A stretch of 64,000 bases of DNA from Nephrocerus scutellatus (Eukaryota; Arthropoda; Insecta; Diptera; Pipunculidae), in the NCBI GenBank assembly GCA_947095585.1, contig OX352765.1, positions 79,721,375-79,785,374 on the forward strand, in the 5' to 3' direction. The number at the start of each line of letters is the position of its first letter. Position 1 is the stretch's first letter. This document shows positions 11,433-23,289 of this stretch, in pieces. The translations under genes and the position numbers were made by a program. A model generated the notes under the pieces. The model ran no database searches. It had not been told where the DNA came from and saw only the letters and a list, made by a program, of their open reading frames with translations.

Positions 11433-13200
11433 AAGTTCTACTCTGGCTATTCTATCATAGGTGGCTTTAAAGTCTATAAAAAGATGGTGTAGTGAGTTTT
11501 GAAACTCTAGACATTTTTCCATCACCTGCCTAAGGGTGTAAATCTGATCAGTTGTTGATTTGCTGGGATGAAGCCAATCTATGGACCAATGATCCCTTTA
11601 GCGTATGGGGCTATCCTGCCTTGAAGAATAGAGAAGAAAATCTTATACGCGGTACTCTAAAACGTTATACCACGATAATTGCTGCAGGTTGCTATATATC
11701 CTTTCGTATATATGGGGCACAGGATACCTCTTCGCCAGTCTTATAGCATCGCTTCTTCCTCCCATACTTGCACTATTAGTTCATGAATTGCTTGGTGTAT
11801 TGCGTGGCCTCCTGTTTTAATTAGCTCCGCTGGGATACCATCTTATCCCGGGGCCTTTTATTTTTGAGCCGATTTATCGCTCTGCTAACTTCATCTATGC
11901 TTGGTGCCGGCAGCATAGTGTGGTATTCGGTCATTGGTGGAGCCTCCAATTCCTCAGTTAGCTGACCATTAAGCAACTCATTAAAGTGCTCTTCCCATCG
12001 CTCTAAGATGCCTTTGAGATCGGCGATCAGATTACCTTCTTTGTTTTTGGAGTATGTGCAACGCGGTGTATATTGCGTCATACCGCGGACTCTTTGGGAG
12101 AACTTCCGCGCCTGGTGCGGTCCTCGCTCTCGATACTGTTCTAGTTCACGGACGAGATTCTTCTGCCAGGCTGCTTTCTTTCGCTTTTTATATTCATCTT
12201 CGCGTGAGATTGTTGCATTGCTCGGTACGCAACATTCTTACGTTCAGTCGCTAGCTTACATTCGTCATCGAAGCAGTCGTTCCGATCTCTACGACTACTG
12301 CCTACGATGGAGTTAGTAGTACTAATGACAGTATTCTTCTACGTCCGGCCCGGCATCTCAGTCCTAGGGCTTACTCTTCCTGCAATTAGGGTGAGTCCCA
12401 TCGCTTGACCGTAGTTGTTTCTGGTCTCTTCGTTAAGAAGGGCAGTCGTGTTGACTCGAATCGGATTTGCGGATGCAATCCGCGCTCGAAGCACCATACC
12501 AACAAGATAGTGGTCTGAGTCGACGTTCGCACCTCGGTTCATTCGTACCGTCATCAGATGCGGGATGTGGCGGCGGTCTATCAGCACGTGGTCTATTTGG
12601 TTGCGAGTGGCTCTATCAGGAGATAACCAGGTGGATTTATGGATATTTTTACGCGCAACCCTTGTACTCGCAACACCAAATTATTGCTTGCTGCAATCTC
12701 TATAACTCGTTGTACAGTGTCATTAGTGTTTTCGTGTAAGCTATGGGTGCCTCTGTACTGCCTGAATACTGGCTTCCTACCGCTTTTGGCATTCATATCC
12801 CCCAGAATAATTTTTACATCATACTGAGGACAGGCATGGGGTTCCCATTCGACTGATTCAAATAAATCTTCTTTTTCATCATCTGGGGAATCTGCTGTGC
12901 AGCTCGGGCTCTGTACAGTGAGCGTACGTTCCATGAGAAAATTCTTAAATCTTTTAGCCGTTTTCGTTGCCGTGGTCGTTGTCATTCTTTTGTGTATCCG
13001 AGGCTGATTTTGGGTTCCGTAATAATAATTTTTTACAGCCGAGGTTATTGGCCTCGCGCCAACCTTACTTTGAATGGACTAGACCGATCATTTAGCTTTT
13101 CCCTGCATTGGAGGAAAATTACCGGCGGCCACCACATGGAAGTTTCATCGCACTTCCACCAGTCAGAGATAGTTACGGCCACCTGCAATTTTAGAGCATT
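11433..13200 (-). mobile_element. RTE-like LINE, copy 1 (3' truncated)
   Basis: Minus-strand pieces in order. A decayed N-terminal part occupies 12990-13200. The AP endonuclease has VKIILGDMNAKSGRKPVF and GTHSLHENTNDTVQRVIE (12593-12830), then INPPGYLLIEP and RRHIPHLMTVRMNRGANVD, and SDHYLVGMVLRARI carrying the catalytic SDH box (12339-12587). The linker-RT start follows: KNKEGNLIADLKGILERWEE, then SIDEVSRAINRLKNKRPRDK and ELIVQVWEEEAML (11750-12081). A Q-D-type ATWISPDG motif is partly lost. The copy stops at a (TA)n tract at 11432, exactly where copy 2 continues into the RT palm. Frames on the plus strand here are shadows. Confidence 0.8.
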
Positions 13201-13432
13201 CTGTGTTATTCCCCCTATTCTGCTGATGGCTGACCGCCCTATACCCTCTCATAAGTTCACACTTAAGGCCATATTCGCCCGTACTCTTGTATTTAGAGTT
13301 TCTTTATTTTGGTTGTAAGACACGTATGTGGAATACTTTGCCAAGTTCTATATTTTCGCAACATTACATTCTGTAGGCGTTCAAAGCATAAGCTCACAGA
13401 CATGTCCTCTTGTCTCTTCGTTAACCTCGTAA
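13193..13432 (+). pseudogene. CR1-like LINE, C-terminal scrap (copy E)
   Basis: Plus-strand translation CVIPPILLMADRP, SHKFTLKAIFARTLVFRVSL, then in another frame MWNTLPSSIFSQHYIL and AHRHVLL. This matches, block for block, the ORF end of copy B at 51530-51770 (CMPPLLES, AHQFTLNPIFGRKVKCRDSF, MWDALPTSLFPHHYDP, AHRHLLF). Only the last ~80 codons are present. Confidence 0.65.
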
Positions 13433-16259
13433 CAACCATGCATATTAAATATCATTATAATGATTAGAGCCTGCTAATGTGCGTGTAAATTATTAAAAAA
13501 AAGCTGAACACTTTCATAAAAAAGGAACTCTGGGTCTGATTTTATGTCTATCTAATCCGACTGTTGTCCAACTGTATGCCCTGCTTTTCTTCATGTAACT
13601 TTGTACATAAATATCCATCAGCCCGTTCATTAGTCTGCATACCCATTACAATATTCAATAGAGTCCAATTAATTATAATAATTATTATTTCTAATCATTA
13701 GCTTGCGATTCGTTTGCATATCACTTGCATAAAGAGAAGATCAAAAGGTCAATACACGGGCACTCCATCAGACAAATTGTGGCTATCCCACTCGAACGGT
13801 CATGACCGAAGGTACATTGCACTAACCTCGTTAGTGCTTCAATACAATAATTAATAATCGGGATATCAGTTTCAAAGCAAACAAATCTCATTGCACTTGT
13901 GGATGATGCCACTTGAGGAAGTTATACGACTCCGATATTAAAGCAAAAAAAAAAAAAACTCACCAGGCAAACAGTTGCTTCAACTCCAAACTGAATGTGA
14001 ATGATTTTTTCATTGCATATCAGCTTGAACTCACAAACTGTTTGCTCTCTTCTCTCATGAATGCAACGTTCATATTATACTCGTATCTATCGCCTGGCAA
14101 AACAAAACTAAAACAAAAATAAGGATCCAAATCGATCATCGAACTCTGACGGAACTAATCAAATTTTGCAGAGTCGATGAAGATGACCCCTTTAGTGTTG
14201 ATCTGAGTTGAGTTGTGTTGTATTTATACTCGTCTTTCCTTGGTTTAGTTAAAACGAGAAAAAAGCGCATCCAAAGCTGAAGAATGCATCTGCAATAATA
14301 ATTTTTCTCTCTGCCCTGCTAGCTTCCATTCTTTATGGAATCGTCGTCGTCGTCCTTTTTAGACATCCTTTGGAATTCAATAAATCCGTATACACCGCTG
14401 TGGTTTTATCAGAGACAATCAGCCAGGGTATGGGCGTTTGGGATCAGTCTTTGGCAACATGTTGGGAAGTATATCACTATCAGACTTGTGCCAATATAAC
14501 ACAGACCAGAAATAGTATCGCTGTCACACCTACTCGTACAACCAATAACCAGTGTACTATGGCATCCTGAGCATAATTTTCTTTATTATTCGTCATGATA
14601 CGGCGGATGCTATGTTATTCATCATCAGACGCGCCCTCGACGAATGACCTACATTCAAGTGCACTTGAGAGATATAAAAAAGGACACAGAGGAGACGAGG
14701 CAGTCGGTTCCCGCTGCGGCATAATATTATTTATATTCGCCACAATACTTTCAGTATGATATAGCAAAATGTGATGACGAATCGCTGCATTCCTGCTATT
14801 GGTGATGGAAGGAAGAATTCAATTAAATTGAATGGAAATACGAAAAAAAAAAACTTTTCGCTTCGAAATATTGCTGACCAAAAGTGCAACCGCATCCTAT
14901 ACTGAAAACTGCTGCTCCTTACTGGTGCTATAAAGATGAATTATGTTGGAAGAGTTGCAGTCCTAAATGGTTTTAGAACTCCTGCTTGTCGCCAGTTTGC
15001 TCATAAATTTATGCAGATACAGTTAATATCATGTTGGAAGAGAGTAATATTGAAAGTGGAGCGTCATTTTATCTGTCTGTCCGGGGTGAAAATCATATCC
15101 TTCGATGTGTAGTAAATTCACTGACCTTTTATTACTTCTGCTTGCTGTGCTACCTTTAGCGTATATGAATTTCAGCCATTTGCACGCATTTATTTATCGC
15201 ACAGTGCCAAGAGCATCAATCTTCCATCGAGCGATGCATTGCGACACATTATGATGGAATCAATAATGCATCAAATGTCATTTCGTTTCGTCCTTTCTCC
15301 ACAGCAGTGCTGTGCATGAAGCAAAATAAAATGAAATGCGTACACGAGTTCGTTCATTAAATCCATCCAGGGAATTGCAGCTATCCCACGTCAGTGTAGA
15401 TGACTGGCATGGCAGCACAGCACATATTCACACATTCGCAACAACATAAAATACATCAAGGACATATTCATTCATTATTTGACAATTTGTTTGATAAATT
15501 AAAACAAAACAAAAAATAAAATAAAAAAAACGCACAAAAAAAATTCGAATTAAAATGAAAGCGCGTCGACGTTCGATAAATTCTCTGGAGATATTAACGA
15601 AAAAAAATTTTTTTACACACACACACTCTTATGTAATAAAGAAGGATAACAGCAGTTCAAAGGTATCAATCGTCATTGCATCGCACCAGCACTGATGGTC
15701 ACCACTGGACGATGGGTTCAGGATATAAATATCGCCAATCGATTTGTGAATTTTGAGAAAGGAGCTATACCCGCCATTTTTTTTATTTTTTATTTTTGTT
15801 GGTTGGTATTCACAATCAAACACACACTTATGCGTTGTGCATTTAAATATGCCCGGTATCCAGCTGCGTGTGCAGCACAAAGCGTACTGACAGACGTGTT
15901 GGTATTTTGATTGATTTAAAAAAATTCTCACTTTGATTCGTCCCGTAGGAGATCTCATTCATATTGCACACAGCGATGCAGCACTGACCTGACGAAGAAA
16001 TGCGACTGACTGGCAGAATTGTTTTTCCCTTATCAAGAATTTGCAAACGGTGGAAAGGATGCTTGAGCCGACGTCAGACCGTCGAAATTAAGAAGGGGTA
16101 GGAAGAGAACAGATATCAAGTTGAATAAGTCGGTAAATCTTTAAATGTTAACAACAAATTTTTCAGCTAAATATTTGGCCTGAAAGTTTAGTTATACCAT
16201 ATCTATCATAATTTTTATTTTTTTTATAGACAAACCCTGGCCCAACTGGCTGATACTGC
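13433..16259. other. No gene seen
   Basis: Lower-repeat AT-rich sequence. Small simple repeats include a TCG run at 14342-14353, CA at 15614-15625 and A-rich DNA at 15490-15545. Open frames (for example 15629-15958 minus, 109 codons) show no recognisable domain. A possible tiny splice-acceptor context at 14160-14210 is mentioned under findings. Confidence 0.45.
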
Positions 16260-18170
16260 TACCTAAAAAGATCTATTGTATCGTAGGGTGTAACTAATCT
16301 AAGAGACTTACTACCTTCCTAATGAAGGATAGTATGTCCTTATTGGTGGAATAACGAAGATATTCGAAGATCTTGTGGAAAATATATCTCCTTAACCAGA
16401 TCAAACATGGACAGCCACAGAGGATGTGCGCGGATGTTTCGACGTCATCTAAGCAGAATCTCCATTCCGTGTTTGAGCCCAGATTAATTTTGCTAAGTCA
16501 CAGTAACCTATGAGAAAGCTAACTAGCTTTCTGTTGCTATCCTTGTATAGATCATGAATTTTCTTATAGGAAAATAGCCTGATTAACTGTTTGGATTGTC
16601 CAAGCCCTGGGATATTATCCCAGTGGATCAGACGGAGTTTACTTTCCCATTTATAAGTCATCGCTGTGGTGGTAGCCCAGCTGATACCATCGTAAGTTTC
16701 CGGTCCTAGGAACGCAGATTCTGAACCAGCCCTAGCTAGTTCATCGGCATGTTCATTGCTTGCAACACCCTGGTGACCAGAGAACCAACCGAGTTTAAAC
16801 CTGTTGAGCCTTGCCAGGAATTGAAGTGCATCGTAGCAGCCTTTAACAGATTTAGAGTCGATTATGCTGTACGATAGCGCTTTCAGTGCTGACTGGCTAT
16901 CTGAATAGTTATATATAGTATAGTACAGCATAATATATATAGTAAATATAGTATAGTATAGTGAAAAGTATATATAAGATCCATAATACCCTTACTAAAA
17001 TTTATCCTAGCGCAGATCTCAATGGCACAGAGCTCCACTTGGAAAACAGAGGGGCTCTTACGCATTGGTATTGAGACTTTAGTGTTGGATCCGAATACCC
17101 TAGATCCCACTCCAGAATCATTCTTCGATCCGTCTGTGTACAAGACCAGACATATATTGTCCAGTGATGGAGCACCATTAGACCAGATTGCTTGGTCCAA
17201 TATTTTTACCTCATATAACCTGCCAAAACAGTACTCCCTGGTCATGGTGTACGGGATAGTACAAAACATATATCTTTCGCGATTTAAGTCAAGAATATTC
17301 AGGTGACACACGTAGTCACCTGGTTTGTACTCATATTCTAGTTGCAGCTTGATGGCGCATCTAGCGGCCGTCTTCCTAATGAAGATTGTCAGGGGTGGAA
17401 GCCCTACAATAGGTTCTTATGCAGTCGTAGGGTAGGTGCGCATGGCACCCGTTATACCTAGACAGGCAATTCTTTGTAGCTTCAGAAGCTTAATTACCGT
17501 TCTCCGTTAAAGTACTTTCCTCCAGTATATGATGGCCCCGTACGTGATAATTGGTCTCACCATCATGATGTAGATCCAATGTGCCATTTTAGGATTAAGA
17601 CCTCAACTTCTGCCGTAGAGACGGACTTGATATAAGAATTTCAGCTAAGTCGTTTATCAAGGAAGACTCAGAGATATTTTACCCTAATATAGTGCCTCTT
17701 ATGATGATAGGTCTCATCTTGGACAATGTTCGTTTCGGGAAAGGCAGTAGAACGGTTTTGCAAGGTTTGATCGGAAGCCCTTCTCTACTGCACCATTCTA
17801 AGATGTGAAGTTGCGCACCTTGCATGACATTTGTTATGGTCGTGCTGTGCTTACCACTAATTATGATCGCAATATCATCAGTATAACGCGATGGCGATGT
17901 ACCCTGATCTATGCAGATCGAATAGAAGGTTGTTTATGATGAGTGACCATTGAAGGGTGGAGAGTATGTCTCCTTGCGTCAGCCCTTAGCTGCAGTCACC
18001 GACACAATAACTCCCCATGGGGAGGAAGTAATGAATCGACTTTCAAGCAAGGCCCTTATCCATTGGTTGGTCAAGCCCTCGATACATCTGTTACTGATTG
18101 TGATAGGTTTAAAAGTAAACACCTCTCTCAGCCTCACAGATCACTGCAGCGTATACCTACGCTGAGGTGA
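16260..18170 (-). mobile_element. LOA/I-group LINE with RNase H (minus)
   Basis: From high to low coordinates: SSPWGVIVSVTA and TQGDILSTLQWSLIINNLL (RT block with GxxQG), then after a one-base slip YTDDIAIIISGKHS, the YADD box as YTDD near 17860-17880. WCSREGLPIKPCKTVLLPF follows, then MAHWIYIMMVRPIITYGAII and KLLKLQRIACLGITGAMRT (thumb). RNase H starts at CLVLYTDGSKNDSGVGSRVF (17311 frame) with FQVELCAIE, and resumes after a TA-rich insert as NYSDSQSALKAL and WFSGHQGVASNEHADELARA. The C-terminal part is FLIGYCDLAKLIW and CRFCLDDVETSAHILCGCP. The RNase H acidic residues (D, E, D) and the final HADELA are visible. Endonuclease and ORF1 are absent. Confidence 0.85.
16912..16975. repeat. TATAG-rich microsatellite inside RNase H
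   Basis: A run of TATAGTATAG and TATATATAG variants splits the RNase H of the minus-strand LINE between FSKGIMDLIY and NYSDSQSALK. It inserts about 55 bp, and the minus-strand frame stays open through it on one side (YTILYLLYILCCTILY). Confidence 0.8.
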
Positions 18171-18665
18171 GAGCGATTGAGGAAGTAATAAGTTAGCTGA
18201 AGAATAGTGTTATATCTTCAAAAGACATAATAATTTATCTGGATAATCAAGCGGTCTTTAAGACAGCAAGTGTGGCGTTGAGCTGCCATTCTTCTCTTAA
18301 CAAGATGGGTGAAAAGTTAATTTCCATTTATTTCATACGGCGGACGAACTCGTTCGACGTGGTACGACCCCTAGTTTCAACCAAAAAGGACAAATGTAGG
18401 AAGGACTATTTCATCTCTTAAGCGTGCGTTTCGGAAGACTAGGCTAATGAAATGTGAAAAACCATCGCCACGTGCATCATATCAAGATAAGTTTGGTCAA
18501 AATAGGGCTTGAGGCGCTCAATTGCGCTTATTTCCATACAAAGACGAGAGCTAAGAATTGTTGTGGGCAAATTTAAACTGCCTTCTATTGAAATATACAG
18601 GACGGATGGCTCTTGAATTTAATGACTTCAGCTGAGATTATATAGATGAGCAGAAGAAGGAGATG
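18161..18665 (+). pseudogene. LOA-group LINE RNase H and C-terminal fragment
   Basis: Plus strand: AEVRAIEEVIS, then NSVISSKDIIIYLDNQAVFK (the E and second D of RNase H, D in YLDNQA), SLNKMGEKLISIYF, and after a frame change ADELVRRGTTPSF. The WVPGH piece between them is deleted. Downstream RSIALISIQRRELRIVVGKF and TGRMALEFNDF resemble the C-terminal region seen in the copies at 31.2 and 59.1 kb. It points the opposite way to the LINE at 16260-18170, whose end it abuts, and runs directly into another LINE 3' end at 18667. Confidence 0.65.
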
Positions 18666-18666
18666 A

Positions 18667-19310
18667 ATGCAAATTATCTCTGCACATGTCCGACGTTACA
18701 GAAGACACAAGCACCTGGTTAGCAATCTTAACGTGACCAGATCCCTATACAGCACATTTGTCCGTCCCCTGCTCGAGTACGTTAGTCAGGCGCGGTCCCC
18801 ATATCATGTGTCCATAATTGAGAACATCCAACGTCGTTTTCTCCGATTTGCTCTTCGAGGTCTACCTTGGGACAATCATCTTATACTGCCTACCTACCAA
18901 GACCGCCTCAACCTCATAAACTTGAATACCCTAGAATAACGCAGAGACATAGCTGACATTCTTTTTATAACTTGTCTCCTCTTAGGCTCCGTCGATTGCG
19001 TGTCTCTATACAACTCGATTTTCTTTAATACTAAGCCTCGTAATCTACGATGCCCGCCTCTCTTCTATCTACCGACACACCGCACCATGTACGGCTCTAA
19101 CGAACCAATCTCCCGTATGCTGCGAAAGGTTAACTTAATAAACCTTATCGTATTCGAATTTAACTGTAGCACTCCCTGCCTTAAGCTTGATCTCCTCCGC
19201 CATCCCCCACTAGCTTAATATGTTAGCTTTAAGTCTTAGTTTTAAGTTTTCAATCATGTTAGGTTGTTAAAAGCCGAATAAATGGGGGCAATTGCCGCCA
19301 TTAAAAATTA
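18667..19310 (+). pseudogene. LINE RT thumb and 3' end (CR1-like, third type)
   Basis: Two open pieces, 18667-18939 and 19000-19218, read LYSTFVRPLLEYVSQA, then IENIQRRFLRFALRGLPW and DRLNLINLNTLE, a stop, then RRDIADILFITCLLLGSVDC, TKPRNLRCPPLFYLPTHRT and YGSNEPISRMLRKVN. A region of the form VRPxLEY...IQxRFLRFAL...DRL is the thumb/C-terminus of a LINE family common in insects and distinct from copies A-F. A 3' untranslated stretch ends near 19310 in CCATTAAAAATTAA. One internal stop (TAA near 18937) separates the two pieces. Confidence 0.7.
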
Positions 19311-21629
19311 AACACTTGATGGAAAACCTCTCATATCTTGAAAAGGGCATAGTGCGAAACATACAGCTAGTTATTAAAAGCGCTAAATGGGTCTTTTAGT
19401 GAAGCAAAGGTTTAAGATCCGGTGGTAGCACAAAGGGCCGGTTTAAGTGAGAACGTAACCTACCCCCTACAACATACAAATCCAAAAATCCTATAATTAC
19501 TTCGCCTGGTTCCAAAAATTATTTTAAAGAAAGAATTTTTAAAATCGGAAATTTACATAAATATCTCAATGGATTTTCTTTTCTTGCTTTTTTTAGACTT
19601 CTTCGCGTAGGATTTATACATCGATGGTAGTTCATAATTTATTTTAAAATGTATTTGATAGACCCATTGGTACATACTGAAGGGCTAACAAGATTCAGAT
19701 GGTAGAAATGAAATCAACTTGGACTTGAGTCTTTTTTTAAGAATATTATTTTGTCACGCTGACTTACTAGCTTCCATTTAGATATTGCATATAATTTATA
19801 TGCAATTGCTTCTCGATCTTTGCTATTAGTTGACATACCCTTCTCATCCTTATAAATAAAACAAAAACGCAACGCCTCTTAATTATTGATTCACTCCGTA
19901 AATCAGTGCCACTTGAACACGGAGGCGGGGTTTTCAAAAATTGAAAGTGACTCCCTTTACAGTGCCAAACTCTATGCTGCGTAAAATTTAAATTGGACAC
20001 GAGTATATATAGTATCCTTTTTTTTCCTGGGGTTATTCTACAGCATGTGCTTTTGCTTTGTCATGCAACTGGAGGCGTGAGCTAACATCGCCGGGGGTTC
20101 AACATGCATTCCATACCATATGGCTATCGCCTAGCGAGAAATTTCAGTTTCAGTTTCTAATTTGAAAGATGATATGGAAAAAATTCTCAATTTCATTTTC
20201 AAGGTAATAAATCGTTATTCTATCTCTACTCATCTGTGTTTGTGTGCGTTAGCTGTCAAGTCGATTTCAAACGAAGCGACTCAATACGTCGACTTTTCGT
20301 TGCAGTTTGTCAGTTTGATTCTTGCCTCGTCGTTACGGTTCGAAAATAATAAATTCTTTAATTTATCTGTTTGTCATGTTGTGTGTAGTGCATTGTACCA
20401 AATATGCAGTGCGTTTCGAAATACTATTGATGTGCGCCCTCGTTCAATGGACCAGATGACGATGAGAAACCTCAATAATCCTCCACGCAAAGAGGAATAT
20501 TTTGAACATAACGTTTTGTTCCCTTGAACCCGTACGCACGCTAAGAATTTTAGCATCCTAGATGGAGGGATTCATTTTTATTGAGAGTAGAGAGTTGCAT
20601 GCGAGCACACATCGATTTGGAAAAAACGCATTTCATGCTCCCATAATGATGTGATGACTGTGTATGAAATCTGCATTTGAGGTCTTAATTCTACTTCCTT
20701 TAATACGCTAGGTCGGTCTGGCGATGATCGGCGCAGCAATTCTCGGTGCGTATCAAATACATCAAATTTTTGGACCGACGATGATGTCTTATTGTTCGAA
20801 ATTAATCGAGTACGTTGCTTGTGTGCATTATGTGGTGAGAAAGTATCTCATTTAATAAATATTTAAGTTGATAGCTGAGTATTTACAATGCATTGTTCGA
20901 ACTGTGGATCGGTATCTTTTTAAACATCCCCTGCTTTTTTATTTGCACTTTGAATTTAATTTTGAATAAAATATCGGTAAATATTCAAAAAAAACGATGC
21001 ATCACACACAAGGGATTTGCCGCGAAAACATCGGCATAGGGAATGATGAGTGATATACCCGAAGGCTGCAATTATCTCCCTCTTTGTGAATGTAAATAAT
21101 CGCAACAAAGAAATAAAGATCAGGGAGTTAATCATGTACTCCGGATTAGCAAAAGGGTTGCGTAACATATCAATTTGAATAAGGCTGGAGGTGTGTGTAT
21201 GTGCGTAACACAGTATGGCATAATATGGGAAAAAGGAGATTGACATCGAAGGGCGATGTTTTTTTTTGTTTTTTTTTTGTATAAATATCATAAGTGGTTG
21301 CAGTTAAGGATTAAAAAAAAATCACAAAGCAATTTACTGTTTGCTGTTGAATATTTTTTCATAAGTAACGAGTCAACGTGAAAGTGAAATCAATCAAAGT
21401 GACGGCAATTGTTAATTTAAAATTTCGTAAAAGAATACTTACGTACATTGCTGTACAAATCCATGACTGAAATTCGCGTAAAGACATTTTGTTTCGTTTC
21501 TGACTAGCAGCTGCTCTACGCTTTAGTATATTTATATCCTCCCTAATTTATTGAAAAATATCAGCCAATTTTTTATGTTTTGTTAATATTAATCATCGAA
21601 CTTCTTAGTTGTCGACTTGAATAATTGAT
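19311..21629. other. No gene assigned; one unexplained 121-codon frame
   Basis: AT-rich, mostly non-repetitive. The frame at 20162-20527 (+) encodes 121 residues with two hydrophobic stretches (LCLCALAV and FSLQFVSLILASSL) and no family I recognise. It has no splice or context support and may be chance. A T/A-rich tract with poly-T runs lies at 21260-21330. Confidence 0.4.
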
Positions 21630-23069
21630 ATGAAATATTACAGAATTAAGTCTAGTCTGAACACTGATTATCAAACAAAATTCGACCTTTCATCTGGCCA
21701 AAGTTCCCAAATTCTCACTCGACAAATGGGTTTAAAGCTCTCATTTCAATCCTTTAACTCTTATGATGCAACACGAGGACTTAGATACTGCAATTCTCAC
21801 ATTCAAAGAAACACTAACACTTGAAGCAATCTCCGACCCAACCCTCCAGAACAAAGTTAAAAAATACTCTACCAGAACCAGAATTGAAGAAATGATCCGC
21901 GATATATGCACATTAAGACGGGAGTGGCGGAAGCACAGATCTTCCCTCGCACAGCAGAAGCTGACGAAGGCGACGAAAGCTCTCCAAATATTTGAGGAAA
22001 ACGATAGGAGCCTGAGAAAGTATTTCGAAGAACTCACACCAAATGCGCTCAGCCACGACGCATTCAAGAAAGAGGCAAAAAAACCATACCCCCAAAGTAG
22101 CAAGACCCACCAATCAGACTACCATATGGAAACCGAACCGACGAGCACAAAGAAAAAACCGAGCCGACCATAATTGACAGTACTGTACGACTGTGTTTCA
22201 TGACGTTGTACAAGCGTTCAACAAAGTTTGGCACCACGGGCTCATCCATAAAATAAATAAACTTTTGCTACAAAACTTACACAAAATCCTTAAATCGTAC
22301 CTTTTAAAACGCCACTTCAAGATAAAGTACAAATCCTTTACATCAAAAGACCACTGCATAAGAGCGGGTGTACCCCAAGGAAGTGTCCTTGGCCCCCTCT
22401 TATATATATTATTTACATACATCAGCTCCGATGGACAACAACTTGACCATCTCTACCTTTGCAGACAACACCGGCATACTAAGCACACACAGCGACCTCA
22501 AATCAGATTCTCATAACCTAAATACATCTCTTTTGTCCTCAGGCAAGAGGACTGCCCCTCAAAAACACATTAATTCTTCAAAGTAAATATGTGATATCAC
22601 TCGGTATCCACCTAGACAGACGGCTTACATGGAGAAAACACATTGAGTCTAAACCAAATCAAGTCAAACTCAAATTTTACAATATGCTGCACTGTATGCT
22701 GTACGCAACACACACAATAACATCAGTCTCGATAACAAAATCCTTCTCTATATGTAAAGCAATTATCAACGCAATATGGAGTCATGGCATACAGCTCTGG
22801 GGCTCAGTAAGCTTTTCCAGTCTAGAACTCTTGCAACGGTTGCAGTCCAGAGCTCTATTAAAAAAAATAGAGACGTGAGTATTCCGACTATCATAGAAGA
22901 AATCAACATTCAAAAACTGAAGTAGTACTTAAAACTTAACTGTCCTAACCCTATCCTAACCCATTTATTAATGATTTGTACTTAATTTAGACTTAAGATT
23001 CTATAACATATTGTTAGTTCCTAAATTTGAAGATCCAATGTATAAATAAATAAAACCAAAAAAAAAAAG
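21630..23069 (+). mobile_element. Jockey LINE, 5'-truncated, with poly(A)
   Basis: Pieces of Jockey ORF2. IKSSLNTDYQTKFDLSS (end of endonuclease) comes first. The RT linker HEDLDTAILTFKETLTLEAI, TRTRIEEMIRDICTLRREWR follows (open 21763-22173). A deletion comes next, then HDVVQAFNKVWHHGLIHKIN, RAGVPQGSVLGPLLYILF and ISTFADNTGILSTHSD. The active-site box is FADN rather than FADD, so the second catalytic Asp is lost. SLGIHLDRRLTWRKHIESK and IWSHGIQLWGSV (22591-22878) close the thumb. The 3' UTR ends in an AATAAATAAAACC-like signal and an A tract at 23056-23069. The fingers between 22173 and 22190 are missing. No target duplication recognised. Confidence 0.85.
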
Positions 23070-23289
23070 ACCATACGAATAATGCTCGCGATAAGCCAGG
23101 CGCCCATAGACCATAACGATTTGTCGCGCTATATTTATATTAGTGTATGAAGGCACCTCGGGATATTAGTTAAGTTCACTCACGTTAGGTAGACTAACGT
23201 ATTTCTTAGGTGGAACACCATACGCCGAAGGTTGCATGGCTAAGAGGGAGCTTAGTCAGTTTTAACTGGCCACCCTTGTCAGAGCCCGG

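Noticed and set aside
12008..13318. Several plus-strand frames of 60-130 codons
   Set aside because: Mostly antisense shadows of the RTE-like endonuclease; only the last part (13193 on) is real, as a CR1-like scrap.
20162..20527. 121-codon frame as a membrane protein gene
   Set aside because: Two hydrophobic stretches only; no signal of conservation, splicing or promoter can be seen, so it is left unassigned.
21741..22103. 120-codon minus-strand frame
   Set aside because: Shadow of the Jockey ORF2 linker on the plus strand, which has clear family motifs.
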